NCBI GenBank assembly: GCA_947307175.1
Contig: CAMZIK010000021.1
Location: 1-33,908 of the forward strand
Direction of reading: 5' to 3'
DNA from: an uncultured Clostridia bacterium
GTDB taxonomy: Bacteria; Bacillota; Clostridia; Oscillospirales; Ruminococcaceae
Length of the DNA stretch: 33,908 nucleotides
Within the stretch, counting starts at the first letter, position 1; every line of letters starts with the position of its first letter. A program made the position numbers and the translations under genes. Below the pieces are notes generated by a model. It was not told where the DNA came from. It made no database searches and saw only the letters and a program-made list of their open reading frames with translations. This document shows positions 1 to 7,535 of this stretch, in pieces.

Positions 1-51
1 TCTAACGGTTCCAAATCAAGAGCGATATTCAATCCAGAAATAATAAGATAG
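1..51 (+). CDS. 3' end of an upstream gene, probably spoIIGA (pro-SigE protease), partial
   Basis: An open frame runs in from the left edge and stops at TAG (49-51), leaving 16 codons that end in FNPEIIR. Only 11 bases separate this stop from sigE. In spore-forming Firmicutes the gene directly before sigE is spoIIGA, the membrane aspartic protease that removes the SigE pro-sequence, and an NP-containing tail fits that family as I remember it. The visible peptide is too short to identify by itself, so the name rests on position. Confidence 0.5.
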   Translation, partial: SNGSKSRAIFNPEIIR

Positions 52-62
52 ACGGTGATGAT

Positions 63-782
63 ATGTTTGGAGTAAAAATACTGACGCAGAGGTTTGAAAA
101 GCTTATCTTTTCGCTGATTGGCAGCGAAAGCATCAGCGTAGATTATATCAACGGGTCGGATCAGCTTCCTCCGCCATTGAGCAGACAAGAGGAACAAAAA
201 GCATTTGATCTGCTTGAAAGTGACGAGAAAAAAGCAAGGGAGCTTCTTATAATTCACAATCTAAGGCTGGTAGTCTATATCGCAAAAAAATTTGAGACTA
301 CGGGGATAGGCATTGAAGATCTTGTTTCTATCGGAACTATCGGACTTATCAAAGCTGTAAAGACATTCTGCCCAGATAAAAACATCAAGCTTGCTACTTA
401 CGCTTCAAGATGCATTGAAAATGAGATACTGATGTTTCTGAGGAAGGCATCACAATACAAGAACGAGATCTCGATCGATGAGCCGCTTAATATAGACTGG
501 GACGGTAATGAGCTGCTGCTTTCCGATGTGCTGGGAACAGATGATGATATTGTCAACAAGGGAATAGAAATGGAGGTGGAAAAACAGGTCCTCAGGCAAG
601 AAATAAATAAGCTTGATGAAAGAGAAAAAATGATAATGGAAATGCGCTTCGGACTTATTTCAGGAAAAGAGATGACGCAGAAACAGGTAGCAGATAAAGT
701 CGGCATCTCTCAGTCATACATTTCAAGGCTTGAAAAAAGAATATTAAAAAGCATACGGCAAAAAATGGAGAAGATATGCTGA
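63..782 (+). CDS. sigE: RNA polymerase sporulation sigma factor SigE (pro-sigma-E)
   Basis: This 239-residue protein matches SigE, the early mother-cell sigma factor of sporulation. The hallmark block from LPPPLS (about residue 35) through [41 protein letters not shown] and [20 protein letters not shown] is almost identical to Bacillus SigE, and region 4 ends with [21 protein letters not shown] (helix-turn-helix). The first 25-30 residues are an amphipathic pro-sequence, as in pro-SigE, which is cleaved by SpoIIGA at the forespore septum. The start at 63 gives the usual family length, although the ribosome site (GGTGATG) is weak, suggesting translational coupling to the gene ending at 51. In Bacillus sigG follows directly; here a terminator follows and the next genes are convergent. 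Confidence is high. Confidence 0.96.
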   Translation: MFGVKILTQRFEKLIFSLIGSESISVDYINGSDQLPPPLSRQEEQKAFDLLESDEKKARELLIIHNLRLVVYIAKKFETTGIGIEDLVSIGTIGLIKAVKTFCPDKNIKLATYASRCIENEILMFLRKASQYKNEISIDEPLNIDWDGNELLLSDVLGTDDDIVNKGIEMEVEKQVLRQEINKLDEREKMIMEMRFGLISGKEMTQKQVADKVGISQSYISRLEKRILKSIRQKMEKIC

Positions 783-787
783 TAAAC

Positions 788-820
788 AAAAAAGACAGAT
801 CGCAGGACCTGTCTTTTTTT
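788..820 (+). terminator. Rho-independent terminator after sigE (probably bidirectional)
   Basis: A perfect 11-bp stem (788-798 pairs with 809-819, core GACAG/CTGTC) with a 10-nt loop is followed by a T run. It lies six bases after the sigE stop. Because the stem is flanked by A's on one side and T's on the other, it can also end transcripts of the convergent feo operon, whose last gene stops at 823. Confidence 0.88.
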
Positions 821-822
821 AC

Positions 823-975
823 TTATTTATTCTTATCGCACTTTCCAGCCATTGTACAGCCGCTGCAATTTCCACAGCAGCCTTTACCATTCTTTTTTTG
901 CTTTATAATACTTGCGACCGCAGCGATCACAAGCAGAATTATAATAACAATAAGAATAACATCATAAACGTTCAT
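823..975 (-). CDS. FeoB-associated Cys-rich membrane peptide (50 aa)
   Basis: This small gene encodes 50 residues. Residues 2-24 form one hydrophobic helix rich in I, L and V, followed by a basic stretch (KQKKNGKG) and a cysteine cluster, CCGNCSGCTMAGKC. That is the layout of the FeoB-associated Cys-rich membrane protein family, which is found just after feoB in many Clostridia. The cysteines may bind iron or another metal at the membrane face; the exact role is unknown. The start codon is preceded by AGGTG placed across the feoB stop, with only 8 bases between the genes, so it is the third gene of the feo operon. Family assignment is confident; function is not. Confidence 0.88.
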   Translation of the reverse strand: MNVYDVILIVIIILLVIAAVASIIKQKKNGKGCCGNCSGCTMAGKCDKNK

Positions 976-983
976 CTTTCACC

Positions 984-2990
984 TCAGAAAAGCATTGAGC
1001 CGATATTGAACACAGCGCAGGAAGCTGCCCAGGCAATTAAACATTGGAATATAACGATAAGTAGCGTTTTTGATCTTGAAGCAAGTTCTCTTTTTATAGA
1101 TGCAACAGCTGCAACACAAGGTGTATACAAAAGCGTAAATGTCAGAAAACTTGCTGCTGAAAGTGGTGTGAACATAGAACCGAGTGTATTCTGAAGCTCG
1201 GTGTTTGATGTATGAGTCAGGACACCAAGAGTGCTGACAACCGCCTCTTTGGCGGTAAAACCAGAGATAAGTGATGTCGTTATTCTCCAGTCTCCGAATC
1301 CTAGTGGCTTGAATATAGGCGCAAGGGACTTACCGATAAGAGCAAGCAGACTCTCCGAGCTGTCTGTTACAACATTAAGACGCACATCAAATTTTTGCAG
1401 GAACCAGATTATTATTGTTGCCACAAAAATAACGGTAAATGCTTTTTGCAGAAAATCCTTTGCCTTATCCCACATCAGAAGCAATACTGTTTTTAAAGAC
1501 GGGATACGGTAATTAGGCAGCTCCATTACAAACGGAACAGGTTTTCCTCTGAACACAGTCGATTTAAGCGTCAGCGCTACAAAGATACCTATCAGGATAC
1601 CTGAAAAATAAAGAATTATCATCACAAGTGCCGCATGATGAGGGAAAAAGGCTGAAGCAAAGAGCGTATATATAGGTATCTTGGCTGAACAGCTCATAAA
1701 CGGCACAAGCATTATCGTCAGTTTTCTGTCTCGGTTTGATGAAAGCGTCCTGCTTGCCATAACAGCAGGAACAGAGCAGCCGAAACCTATCAGCATCGGA
1801 ACGATACTTCTTCCCGAAAGACCGATCTTACGCAAAAGTTTGTCCATTACAAAGGCGACTCGTGCCATATATCCAGTATCTTCGAGAACTGAAAGGAAGA
1901 AAAAGAGGACAACAATTATCGGGAGAAAACTCAGCACGCTGCCTACTCCTGCAAAAATACCGTCAATAACAAGGCTTTTTACAACAGGATTGATCTCATA
2001 AGAAGTAAGACCTTTATCGACAACTCCCGAAAGCTTATCAATGCCGCTTGCGAGCAGGTCGCTCAGCGCTGCACCGATAACACCGAATGTCAGATAGAAA
2101 ATAGAACACATTATCACAACAAACAGCGGTATTGCGAGATATTTATTCGTCAGGACATTATCTATCTTTACACTCCTGATGTGTTCCTTACTTTCCCTGC
2201 ACTTGACAACAGAAGCTTCACAGACATTTTCAATGAAATTATAGCGCATATCAGCAAGCGCTGCATTTCTGTCCATGCCATGTTCTGTTTCCATCTCAAT
2301 GACGCTGTGTTCGATAAGCTCAAGCTCATTTTCGTCAAGCTCAAGGACTTTTGTAAAATCGCTGTCATTCTCAATAAGCTTTGTTGCGCAGAACCTCGGA
2401 GAAATGCCGTATTTGATTGCGTGGTCTTCTATCTGATGAGTCACACTATGAACGCATCTATGTACAGGTCCCTGCGGACAGAAGTCTGTTATTTTGGGAT
2501 ATATCTTATTTTTTGCAACATCTATCGCATGAGAAACGACCTCGGTTATACCTTCGTTTTTGGCAGCACTGATCGGAACGACAGGCACTCCGAGCATTTT
2601 TGAGATCTTAGGAATATCTATTGTTCCGCCGTTGTTTCTGACCTCATCCATCATATTCAGTGCAATGACCATCGGAATATGCATTTCAAGCAGCTGGAGC
2701 GAAAGATAAAGATTACGCTCAATATTAGTCGCATCGACGATATTGATTATACCGTCAGGTTTTTCATTAATAATGAAATCTCTTGTAACTATTTCTTCCT
2801 GAGTATACGGGCGAAGAGAATAGATGCCCGGAAGGTCAACAACTGAGGCGTTTTTAGTTCCGTTTATCTTGCCTATTTTCTGATCAACGGTTACACCGGG
2901 GAAATTGCCGACGTGCTGATTTGAACCGGTAAGGCAGTTGAAAAGAGTTGTCTTGCCGCAGTTCTGATTTCCTACAAGAGCAAAGACCAT
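984..2990 (-). CDS. feoB: Ferrous iron transport protein B (FeoB), GTPase-coupled Fe(II) permease
   Basis: This 668-residue protein imports Fe(II) across the cytoplasmic membrane. The N-terminal G domain carries G1 GNQNCGKTT (residues 7-15; usually GNPNCGKTT), a T-containing switch GNFPGVTVDQ, G3 DLPGIYSL and G4 NMMDE. A helical spacer (about 165-275) follows. The membrane part (about 285-665) has many hydrophobic helices and the conserved FeoB gate motifs with cysteine, GFGCSVPAVMASRTL and PFMSCSAKIPIY. Length is near the lower end of the family but complete. The start overlaps the feoA stop by one base (TAATG), implying coupled translation. Expression is probably iron- or metal-responsive, given the palindrome over the promoter at 3259-3274. 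Confidence 0.97.
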   Translation of the reverse strand: MVFALVGNQNCGKTTLFNCLTGSNQHVGNFPGVTVDQKIGKINGTKNASVVDLPGIYSLRPYTQEEIVTRDFIINEKPDGIINIVDATNIERNLYLSLQLLEMHIPMVIALNMMDEVRNNGGTIDIPKISKMLGVPVVPISAAKNEGITEVVSHAIDVAKNKIYPKITDFCPQGPVHRCVHSVTHQIEDHAIKYGISPRFCATKLIENDSDFTKVLELDENELELIEHSVIEMETEHGMDRNAALADMRYNFIENVCEASVVKCRESKEHIRSVKIDNVLTNKYLAIPLFVVIMCSIFYLTFGVIGAALSDLLASGIDKLSGVVDKGLTSYEINPVVKSLVIDGIFAGVGSVLSFLPIIVVLFFFLSVLEDTGYMARVAFVMDKLLRKIGLSGRSIVPMLIGFGCSVPAVMASRTLSSNRDRKLTIMLVPFMSCSAKIPIYTLFASAFFPHHAALVMIILYFSGILIGIFVALTLKSTVFRGKPVPFVMELPNYRIPSLKTVLLLMWDKAKDFLQKAFTVIFVATIIIWFLQKFDVRLNVVTDSSESLLALIGKSLAPIFKPLGFGDWRITTSLISGFTAKEAVVSTLGVLTHTSNTELQNTLGSMFTPLSAASFLTFTLLYTPCVAAVASIKRELASRSKTLLIVIFQCLIAWAASCAVFNIGSMLF

Positions 2991-3223
2991 TATTCCTCAC
3001 CGCTTTCTTCTATCTCTATCTTCTGAGCATCGGCTATCCTTATCGACAGTTCATATCCTCTTATCTGTATCTCGATCGGATCTCCCATAGGTGCGACCTT
3101 ACGAACGCTTACTTTAGTTTTTGGTATCAGACCCATATCAAGCAGTCTGCACCTTAATGCTCCTTCCCCGCCGACAGAAATAATCGTCGCCTGTTTTCCG
3201 ACAGGGAGTTTATCTAAAGTCAT
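2990..3223 (-). CDS. feoA: Ferrous iron transport protein A (FeoA)
   Basis: A 77-residue, cytoplasmic SH3-like protein of the FeoA family, which works with FeoB and is thought to influence its activity. The family pattern is visible: MTLDKLPVGKQATI at the start, then a conserved turn ALRCRLLDMGLIPKTKV and the closing strand PIEIQIRGYELSIRIADA. The start is preceded by GTGAGG with eight bases of spacing. It is the first gene of a three-gene operon and shares one base with feoB. Nothing is missing or odd. Confidence 0.95.
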   Translation of the reverse strand: MTLDKLPVGKQATIISVGGEGALRCRLLDMGLIPKTKVSVRKVAPMGDPIEIQIRGYELSIRIADAQKIEIEESGEE

Positions 3224-3256
3224 ATCTATACCTCACTTTTCATTATTACATATAAT

Positions 3257-3285
3257 ATGTTAGCACAAGCTAACTCGCTTGTCAA
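3257..3285 (-). promoter_or_regulatory. feo operon sigma-A promoter overlapped by a perfect 6-4-6 palindrome
   Basis: On the minus strand a perfect -35 TTGACA (3285-3280) is followed by 17 bases and a -10 TAACAT (3262-3257). The palindrome GTTAGC-TTGT-GCTAAC (3274-3259) fills the last part of the spacer and covers most of the -10. This is where a repressor blocks RNA polymerase. For feo genes of Gram-positives, DtxR/MntR-type or Fur-type metalloregulators are the usual candidates; which one acts here cannot be told from sequence. Confidence 0.72.
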
Positions 3286-3300
3286 GCGGAATTTGTAAAC

Positions 3301-3328
3301 AAAAATACCGCATTGGATAGATGCGGTA
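3301..3328 (-). terminator. Rho-independent terminator after dnaI
   Basis: On the minus strand, TACCGCAT (3328-3321), a 7-nt loop and ATGCGGTA (3313-3306) form a perfect 8-bp stem followed by five T's. It begins 13 bases after the dnaI stop and separates the dnaD-dnaI unit from the feo promoter. Confidence 0.85.
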
Positions 3329-3340
3329 GAAACGAACGAT

Positions 3341-4318
3341 TCAACTATTTCGGGATTTTTCGACTCTTATATCATTTCCGACGAATGGCAAAAGCTCAAA
3401 TTCTCCGAACAGGCGTGAAATTATCCTTTCATTATATCTTTTATTGAGCTGCTGGATAGACAGATTAGAGGTGATTATTGTCGGTTTGCAAAGATTTATC
3501 CTATCATTTATAATTTGATAGAGTATCGGATCAGATTGAGTTCCAAACTCCGAACCAAGATCATCGAGTATTACAAGATCAGCATTATTCAGCTCTTCCA
3601 GCGTATTTCCGTCTCTTTTTCCATAGTGTTCTGCAAGGGCATCTTCAAAGACTTTAAGAACAGATCTGAAAACTACCGAATAACCATTTTCAATGATTCT
3701 TTTGGCTATACATGAGCAAAGAAAAGTTTTACCGAGTCCTGTATTACCAAGCATGAAAAGCGACAAAGACTTTGCTCCGAAACTGTTTGCATAGCTTATA
3801 CACTTATTCAGTATTATGGACATCTGGTTCCTGGCATCGTCTTTCCCGCTGCCTGACGGATAATAATCAAGCTTGAACTCGTCAAAATCATGCAGTGCTA
3901 TATCACATTTTTCAGTCTTTTCCTCAAATGAGAACTTACGCAGCAGCTGCTCAAAGCATTTGCACATCTTACCGTCAACATAACCTGTATCAAGGCAATC
4001 AGCACAGGTGTATTTTGTATCAAGATAATCTGCGGGATAGCCGATCTTTTGGAGTATCTGTTCTTTTCTTTGGTGAGCTTTCTGATTGTTATTCTTTATC
4101 TGCATAACAAGCTCAGAAGAAGTTTTATCGGAAGTTTTATTGGTTATTGCTTTAAGCAGGTCAAAATTAACGCTTTTGATCTGTCTGTCCAGATCGACAA
4201 GTTCAGGTTCGATAGAACTTACTTCCCTGAAACGCATCATCTGTTCTGATTCAGCAGCATTTTTCCGTTTTATAAGTTCGTTTTCTGCCTTTAAATAAGC
4301 ATTATTAGAATACTTCAT
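3341..4318 (-). CDS. dnaI: DnaI-type replicative helicase loader (AAA+ ATPase)
   Basis: This 325-residue AAA+ protein resembles DnaI/DnaC, which loads the DnaB-type helicase during replication initiation and restart. The N-terminal part is charged and helical. A zinc-binding segment follows with the pattern CADC...GKMCKC (about residues 104-120), as in Bacillus DnaI. The ATPase part has Walker A GNTGLGKT, Walker B LVILDDLGSE, and a sensor-like motif IITSNLS with an arginine-rich end (RIISRLFGE). The start shares one base with the dnaD stop (TAATG), so the two are co-translated, the usual dnaD/dnaI partnership in Firmicutes. An IstB-like transposition helper is an alternative for such ATPases, but no transposase is nearby and the zinc motif favours DnaI. 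Confidence 0.88.
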   Translation of the reverse strand: MKYSNNAYLKAENELIKRKNAAESEQMMRFREVSSIEPELVDLDRQIKSVNFDLLKAITNKTSDKTSSELVMQIKNNNQKAHQRKEQILQKIGYPADYLDTKYTCADCLDTGYVDGKMCKCFEQLLRKFSFEEKTEKCDIALHDFDEFKLDYYPSGSGKDDARNQMSIILNKCISYANSFGAKSLSLFMLGNTGLGKTFLCSCIAKRIIENGYSVVFRSVLKVFEDALAEHYGKRDGNTLEELNNADLVILDDLGSEFGTQSDPILYQIINDRINLCKPTIITSNLSIQQLNKRYNERIISRLFGEFELLPFVGNDIRVEKSRNS

Positions 4319-5331
4319 TAAGTTTTGTCCTCATTTCTTGAAACAAAGTTCCTTGCCATTTCCTCAAGTTTATCAACGCTGAAAGAATTGTCCTTTTCAC
4401 TTGCGGCAAAGTTTCCTTTCTTACCGCTGAAGCTTGCATCGTCGGCTTTTACCTGTTCGGGTGTCTTGATGCCTTTATTTTCCCATGAAGCTATGACGGC
4501 ATCAATATACTTGAAATTTATCTTTCCGCCTGTTCCGTCAAGACATTTTTCAACTGCTATCTTGAGCAGGCTTTCATCTATACCGCAGTTTTTCCATTTC
4601 TCAGCGTATTCTTTCTGTTTTGTGGTCAGTCTGTTCGTTAATCCAAGACATCTGCGAACTGTGTTTTCGTATGTATCATATTCGGTACGTCTTACGATCT
4701 CCGCTTCGACAAGATCATAAGTAGTTATATCCTGCTCATACCAGCTCTTCAAAACACCTGCAAGATAGTGAACACTGTATTTTCCGAGCGTATTGCAATA
4801 CTCCGCAGCGATAAGAATAGTCGGAACATCAAAATGATAGACCTCATACAGATCTGTGAGTATACCGAGTTCCCTGCCGTTTATGTTTTTATTGACATAA
4901 TTCTGTATCTCATCGAATAGATGCTTTAATTCCGTATCGTTCTTAGCCTTTTCAAGTATCTCCTGCATGGTATAGCTGACCACGATCTTTCGGTCGATCG
5001 CTTTTTCTCTTGGCTTTACTGATTCAGCGGTGCTTTGAGGAACGCTCGGAATATCTGCCTGAGTAGTGCTATCAGTTGTGCTATCGTTTTTGCCGACAAG
5101 CTTTAAAACTCCGAAGTTTGTCCAGTGCAGCACAGCATCTTCAACTATATCCTTGGTAACGCCAGCCATCAGAGCGATCTTTTGCGAATCTACGGTCCTG
5201 GACGGAGAAGCAAGGATACAGAGCAGGACTTTTACAAAATTGCCGTCGCTTGTTTTTAAATATTCAGTTGCAACGCTGCAAGGCACAGAAAACTGTCCTC
5301 CCCAGCTGTCTACATCAAACTTATATTCCAT
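4318..5331 (-). CDS. DnaD-domain replication initiation protein
   Basis: A 337-residue primosome protein of the DnaD/DnaB group. Residues about 1-85 look like the winged-helix N-terminal domain (ILASPSRTVDSQKIALMAGV). After a linker there are two DnaB_2-type modules, each ending in the typical YxxxIxxxW-like signature: YLAGVLKSWYEQDI and, nearer the C-terminus, YIDAVIASWENKGI. The frame is open 12 bases further (GTG at 5343), but the GGAG inside that extension is ideally placed as the ribosome site for ATG 5331, so I start there. It partners with dnaI downstream (one-base overlap) to reload helicase at origins and stalled forks. A sigma-A promoter lies just upstream. Confidence 0.88.
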   Translation of the reverse strand: MEYKFDVDSWGGQFSVPCSVATEYLKTSDGNFVKVLLCILASPSRTVDSQKIALMAGVTKDIVEDAVLHWTNFGVLKLVGKNDSTTDSTTQADIPSVPQSTAESVKPREKAIDRKIVVSYTMQEILEKAKNDTELKHLFDEIQNYVNKNINGRELGILTDLYEVYHFDVPTILIAAEYCNTLGKYSVHYLAGVLKSWYEQDITTYDLVEAEIVRRTEYDTYENTVRRCLGLTNRLTTKQKEYAEKWKNCGIDESLLKIAVEKCLDGTGGKINFKYIDAVIASWENKGIKTPEQVKADDASFSGKKGNFAASEKDNSFSVDKLEEMARNFVSRNEDKT

Positions 5332-5367
5332 AGTGTACTCCACATATATTTTTCATTCTTGTGTTAT

Positions 5368-5396
5368 ATTATATCACAGCGCAGATCAAAAATCAA
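5368..5396 (-). promoter_or_regulatory. Sigma-A promoter of dnaD-dnaI
   Basis: On the minus strand TTGATT (5396-5391), a 17-base spacer and a perfect TATAAT (5373-5368), with TG one base before the -10 (extended -10). It ends about 37 bases before the dnaD start codon, so the leader is short. Confidence 0.82.
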
Positions 5397-5410
5397 CCCT
5401 GAAAGGAGTA

Positions 5411-5450
5411 CAAAAAGGAGCTGCTGCAAAGGCAGCAACTCCTCAAAAAA
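5411..5450 (-). terminator. Rho-independent terminator after the LRR/CWB2 gene
   Basis: On the minus strand AGGAGTTGCTGC, loop CTTT, GCAGCAGCTCCT (12 pairs including one G-U; arms 5443-5432 and 5427-5416), followed by TTTTTG. It starts just past the stop of the gene ending at 5455. Confidence 0.9.
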
Positions 5451-5454
5451 CATA

Positions 5455-7374
5455 TTATGCAGCGGAAGCTTTTGAAATATTCAGCATAAGTTCTCCCGGC
5501 AATGCGCCAGTTCCTCCGAATACAGTCACACTCTTAGCTTTCTTTGAAACAAGATACTTGACCTGGTTCTCCTGGAGCTTATTATCTGCAAGGAACAGAG
5601 GCTGTTTCATCTTTGCTGCATAAACTCCGCCTGCGAGAGCATCAGGGAAATCCAAGCCCTTAGCTACGCATATTCCTGTACCTGTGAGGACGGATTTGAA
5701 CTTGTTGTTAACAGCAACACAGGTCTCATATCTATTTGCACCTGCTACTCTCTGAACGGTTGAACCGGCTTTAAGTCCGAGTGCTGTTGCAACTTTCTTC
5801 ATCATAGCGTTGGAAATCACTCCGTCACCACCAATGATATAAGCATTCTTTACTTTACCCTTGACGGTTTTGAGGTAAGCAGCGGTCTTATCATCGATCT
5901 TGTTATTGTTCAGATAGATTATCGGAGCGTTCTTGACAGCTGCAACGGGGCTTGCGGAAAGTGCATCTGCATAGGACGAATCTGTTGCAAAGAAGACAGT
6001 ATCGGGAGCTTTGCCTGTTTTCTTCTGAAGTGCCGATGCGACCTTTGTTGCTGTTTCAAAGCAGGTCTTGCCTTCAATAACGGTCGGGTTGTATTTTTTT
6101 AGTGCGGTAATAACTTTTGAGCCGACTGCGCCGTTTGTGCTTACTATAATAACTTTTGTTGCTTTGAGGCGTTTTAGTTCGGCTTCTGTCTGATTGGTCA
6201 CCTGATTCTGAGCAGTCAGCAGAAGCGGTGCTTTATAAGCATTTGCGAGAGGGACAGCGATGAGTGCATCTTTGTAGTCAAGTCCTGTTGCGAGGACAAC
6301 TGTTTTTGAAGAAGTCTTATACATCTGCTGGGAAATTAGAGCTGCGGTGTCGTAGCGGTTTGCTCCTGCAGAGCGCTGATAAGGCGGGAGAAGCTTGTAA
6401 TTGAACTTAAAAGAATCAAAATCATTATTTCCTTTTGCATACTTCTCAGCCTCAGAGCCTTTATAGCAATAGATAGTAATTTTTTTCAATTGTTCCTTTT
6501 CTGTATTTGGACCAAGAAATAAAAATCCAAAATATTTAACACTGCTTGGTATTGTTATGCTCTGAAGGCTTGTACAATATGAAAATGCAAATTGATCTAT
6601 TGAGGTGACACCATCGGGAATGTTTATCTCTTTAAGGCTCTTACAATAATCAAACGCACTTGCTCCTATTTTTTTCAAGCTATCAGGGAGTATAACCTGT
6701 TCAAGCTTTGTACAGCCGCAAAATGCACCGTATCCAATCGTTTCAACAGTGCCGGGAACAGTAATCTTTGTTTTGCCCGACGGACATTTGACAAGAGTTT
6801 TCAAATCCTTAGTATATACTACACCGTCAACTGTCGTATATTTCTTATTGGTTTTATTCACAACAAATTCATTGAAAGATGGGCAATCATTAAAAGCAGT
6901 GACACTATAACTTTTGAAATTGATACTATCAGGAAGCGTTACTTTTTTTAAGCTATTACAATTCTCAAATCCCATATAACTTAATTGTTCAACACCATTC
7001 AAAAATGTAACCTCTTTAAGATTAGGACACTTGCTAAAGGAAAACACATTTTGATCTTTAATTGTACCCGGTATTGTTACGTTTGTAATTGTTTTATTAT
7101 TACCAAAAGATGTAAAACCAAGATGTTCAACAGTCTTTCCATTGATCTTTGACGGAAGAGTGATAGTACCTGATTTTCCGACATAATCGAATAAATATAT
7201 CTCAGTTTTACCCTCATATGTGCTTTCGGAGTATTTAAAGTTCTTATACACCTTTGTGCCGTCACTGCTTGCCGAGACAACATTTGTATCGGTCAGCTCA
7301 TTTTGAGGGAGCGCCGCTGCCGTGCCGAACAGCATAGCAAATGCCAGCACGCCCGATAGAATTTTCTTTTTCAT
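5455..7374 (-). CDS. Secreted leucine-rich-repeat protein with cell-wall-binding repeat 2 domains
   Basis: A 639-residue surface protein. Residues 1 to about 36 are a signal peptide (MKKK, hydrophobic core, ending near VVSAS). Residues about 45-320 contain BspA-type leucine-rich repeats (LRR_5), seen as repeating units of the form GAFCGCTKLEQVILPDSLKKI and ITIPSSV. Residues about 330-639 hold three CWB2 modules, marked by RSAGANRYDTAA, CFETATKVASALQK and RVAGANRYETCVAV. CWB2 triplets attach proteins non-covalently to the cell wall polymer of Clostridia, as in the C. difficile S-layer family. The LRR part likely displays a binding or adhesion surface. Upstream is AGGAGG with good spacing. It is monocistronic: a terminator follows and other genes flank it in separate units. 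Ligand unknown. Confidence 0.9.
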   Translation of the reverse strand: MKKKILSGVLAFAMLFGTAAALPQNELTDTNVVSASSDGTKVYKNFKYSESTYEGKTEIYLFDYVGKSGTITLPSKINGKTVEHLGFTSFGNNKTITNVTIPGTIKDQNVFSFSKCPNLKEVTFLNGVEQLSYMGFENCNSLKKVTLPDSINFKSYSVTAFNDCPSFNEFVVNKTNKKYTTVDGVVYTKDLKTLVKCPSGKTKITVPGTVETIGYGAFCGCTKLEQVILPDSLKKIGASAFDYCKSLKEINIPDGVTSIDQFAFSYCTSLQSITIPSSVKYFGFLFLGPNTEKEQLKKITIYCYKGSEAEKYAKGNNDFDSFKFNYKLLPPYQRSAGANRYDTAALISQQMYKTSSKTVVLATGLDYKDALIAVPLANAYKAPLLLTAQNQVTNQTEAELKRLKATKVIIVSTNGAVGSKVITALKKYNPTVIEGKTCFETATKVASALQKKTGKAPDTVFFATDSSYADALSASPVAAVKNAPIIYLNNNKIDDKTAAYLKTVKGKVKNAYIIGGDGVISNAMMKKVATALGLKAGSTVQRVAGANRYETCVAVNNKFKSVLTGTGICVAKGLDFPDALAGGVYAAKMKQPLFLADNKLQENQVKYLVSKKAKSVTVFGGTGALPGELMLNISKASAA

Positions 7375-7460
7375 TTTTTATACCTCCTGTATTTTATTAG
7401 GTCTGACCCTATGTTCAAATATAACACACTTTGCTGAAAAATTAAAGTGCTTTTTGTAAG

Positions 7461-7480
7461 TTTTGTATATATGTACAAAA
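7461..7480. promoter_or_regulatory. Operator-like inverted repeat upstream of the LRR/CWB2 gene
   Basis: TTTTGTA, six bases, TACAAAA: a perfect 7-bp inverted repeat about 90-105 bases before the start codon, with a further TTTTTGTAA half-site at 7451-7459. It could be a regulator site or simply AT-rich sequence. The -10 candidate nearest the gene (TATATT at 7420-7425, minus strand) has a poor -35, so activation by a bound factor is possible but unproven. Confidence 0.3.
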
Positions 7481-7500
7481 ATCTTGTTCATAATTTGTGC

Positions 7501-7529
7501 AAAAAAGTCCGCAGGGTAAACCTACGGAC
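7501..7529 (-). terminator. Rho-independent terminator after spoVM
   Basis: On the minus strand GTCCGTAGG (7529-7521), a 5-nt loop and CCTGCGGAC (7515-7507) pair over nine positions with one G-U, followed by six T's. It closes the long yicC-to-spoVM gene cluster. Confidence 0.87.
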
Positions 7530-7535
7530 AAGAGT

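Noticed and set aside
776..1194. Forward-strand open frames over the feoB end and the Cys-rich peptide
   Set aside because: They lack ribosome sites and family similarity and lie opposite well-supported minus-strand genes, so they are shadows.
3341..4318. An IstB-type transposition helper instead of a helicase loader
   Set aside because: No transposase, terminal inverted repeats or target duplications are nearby; the zinc-binding segment and the dnaD partner point to DnaI.
5331..5343. GTG start at 5343 for dnaD
   Set aside because: This stretch contains the GGAG that fits ATG 5331 as a ribosome site, and no ribosome site precedes the GTG.
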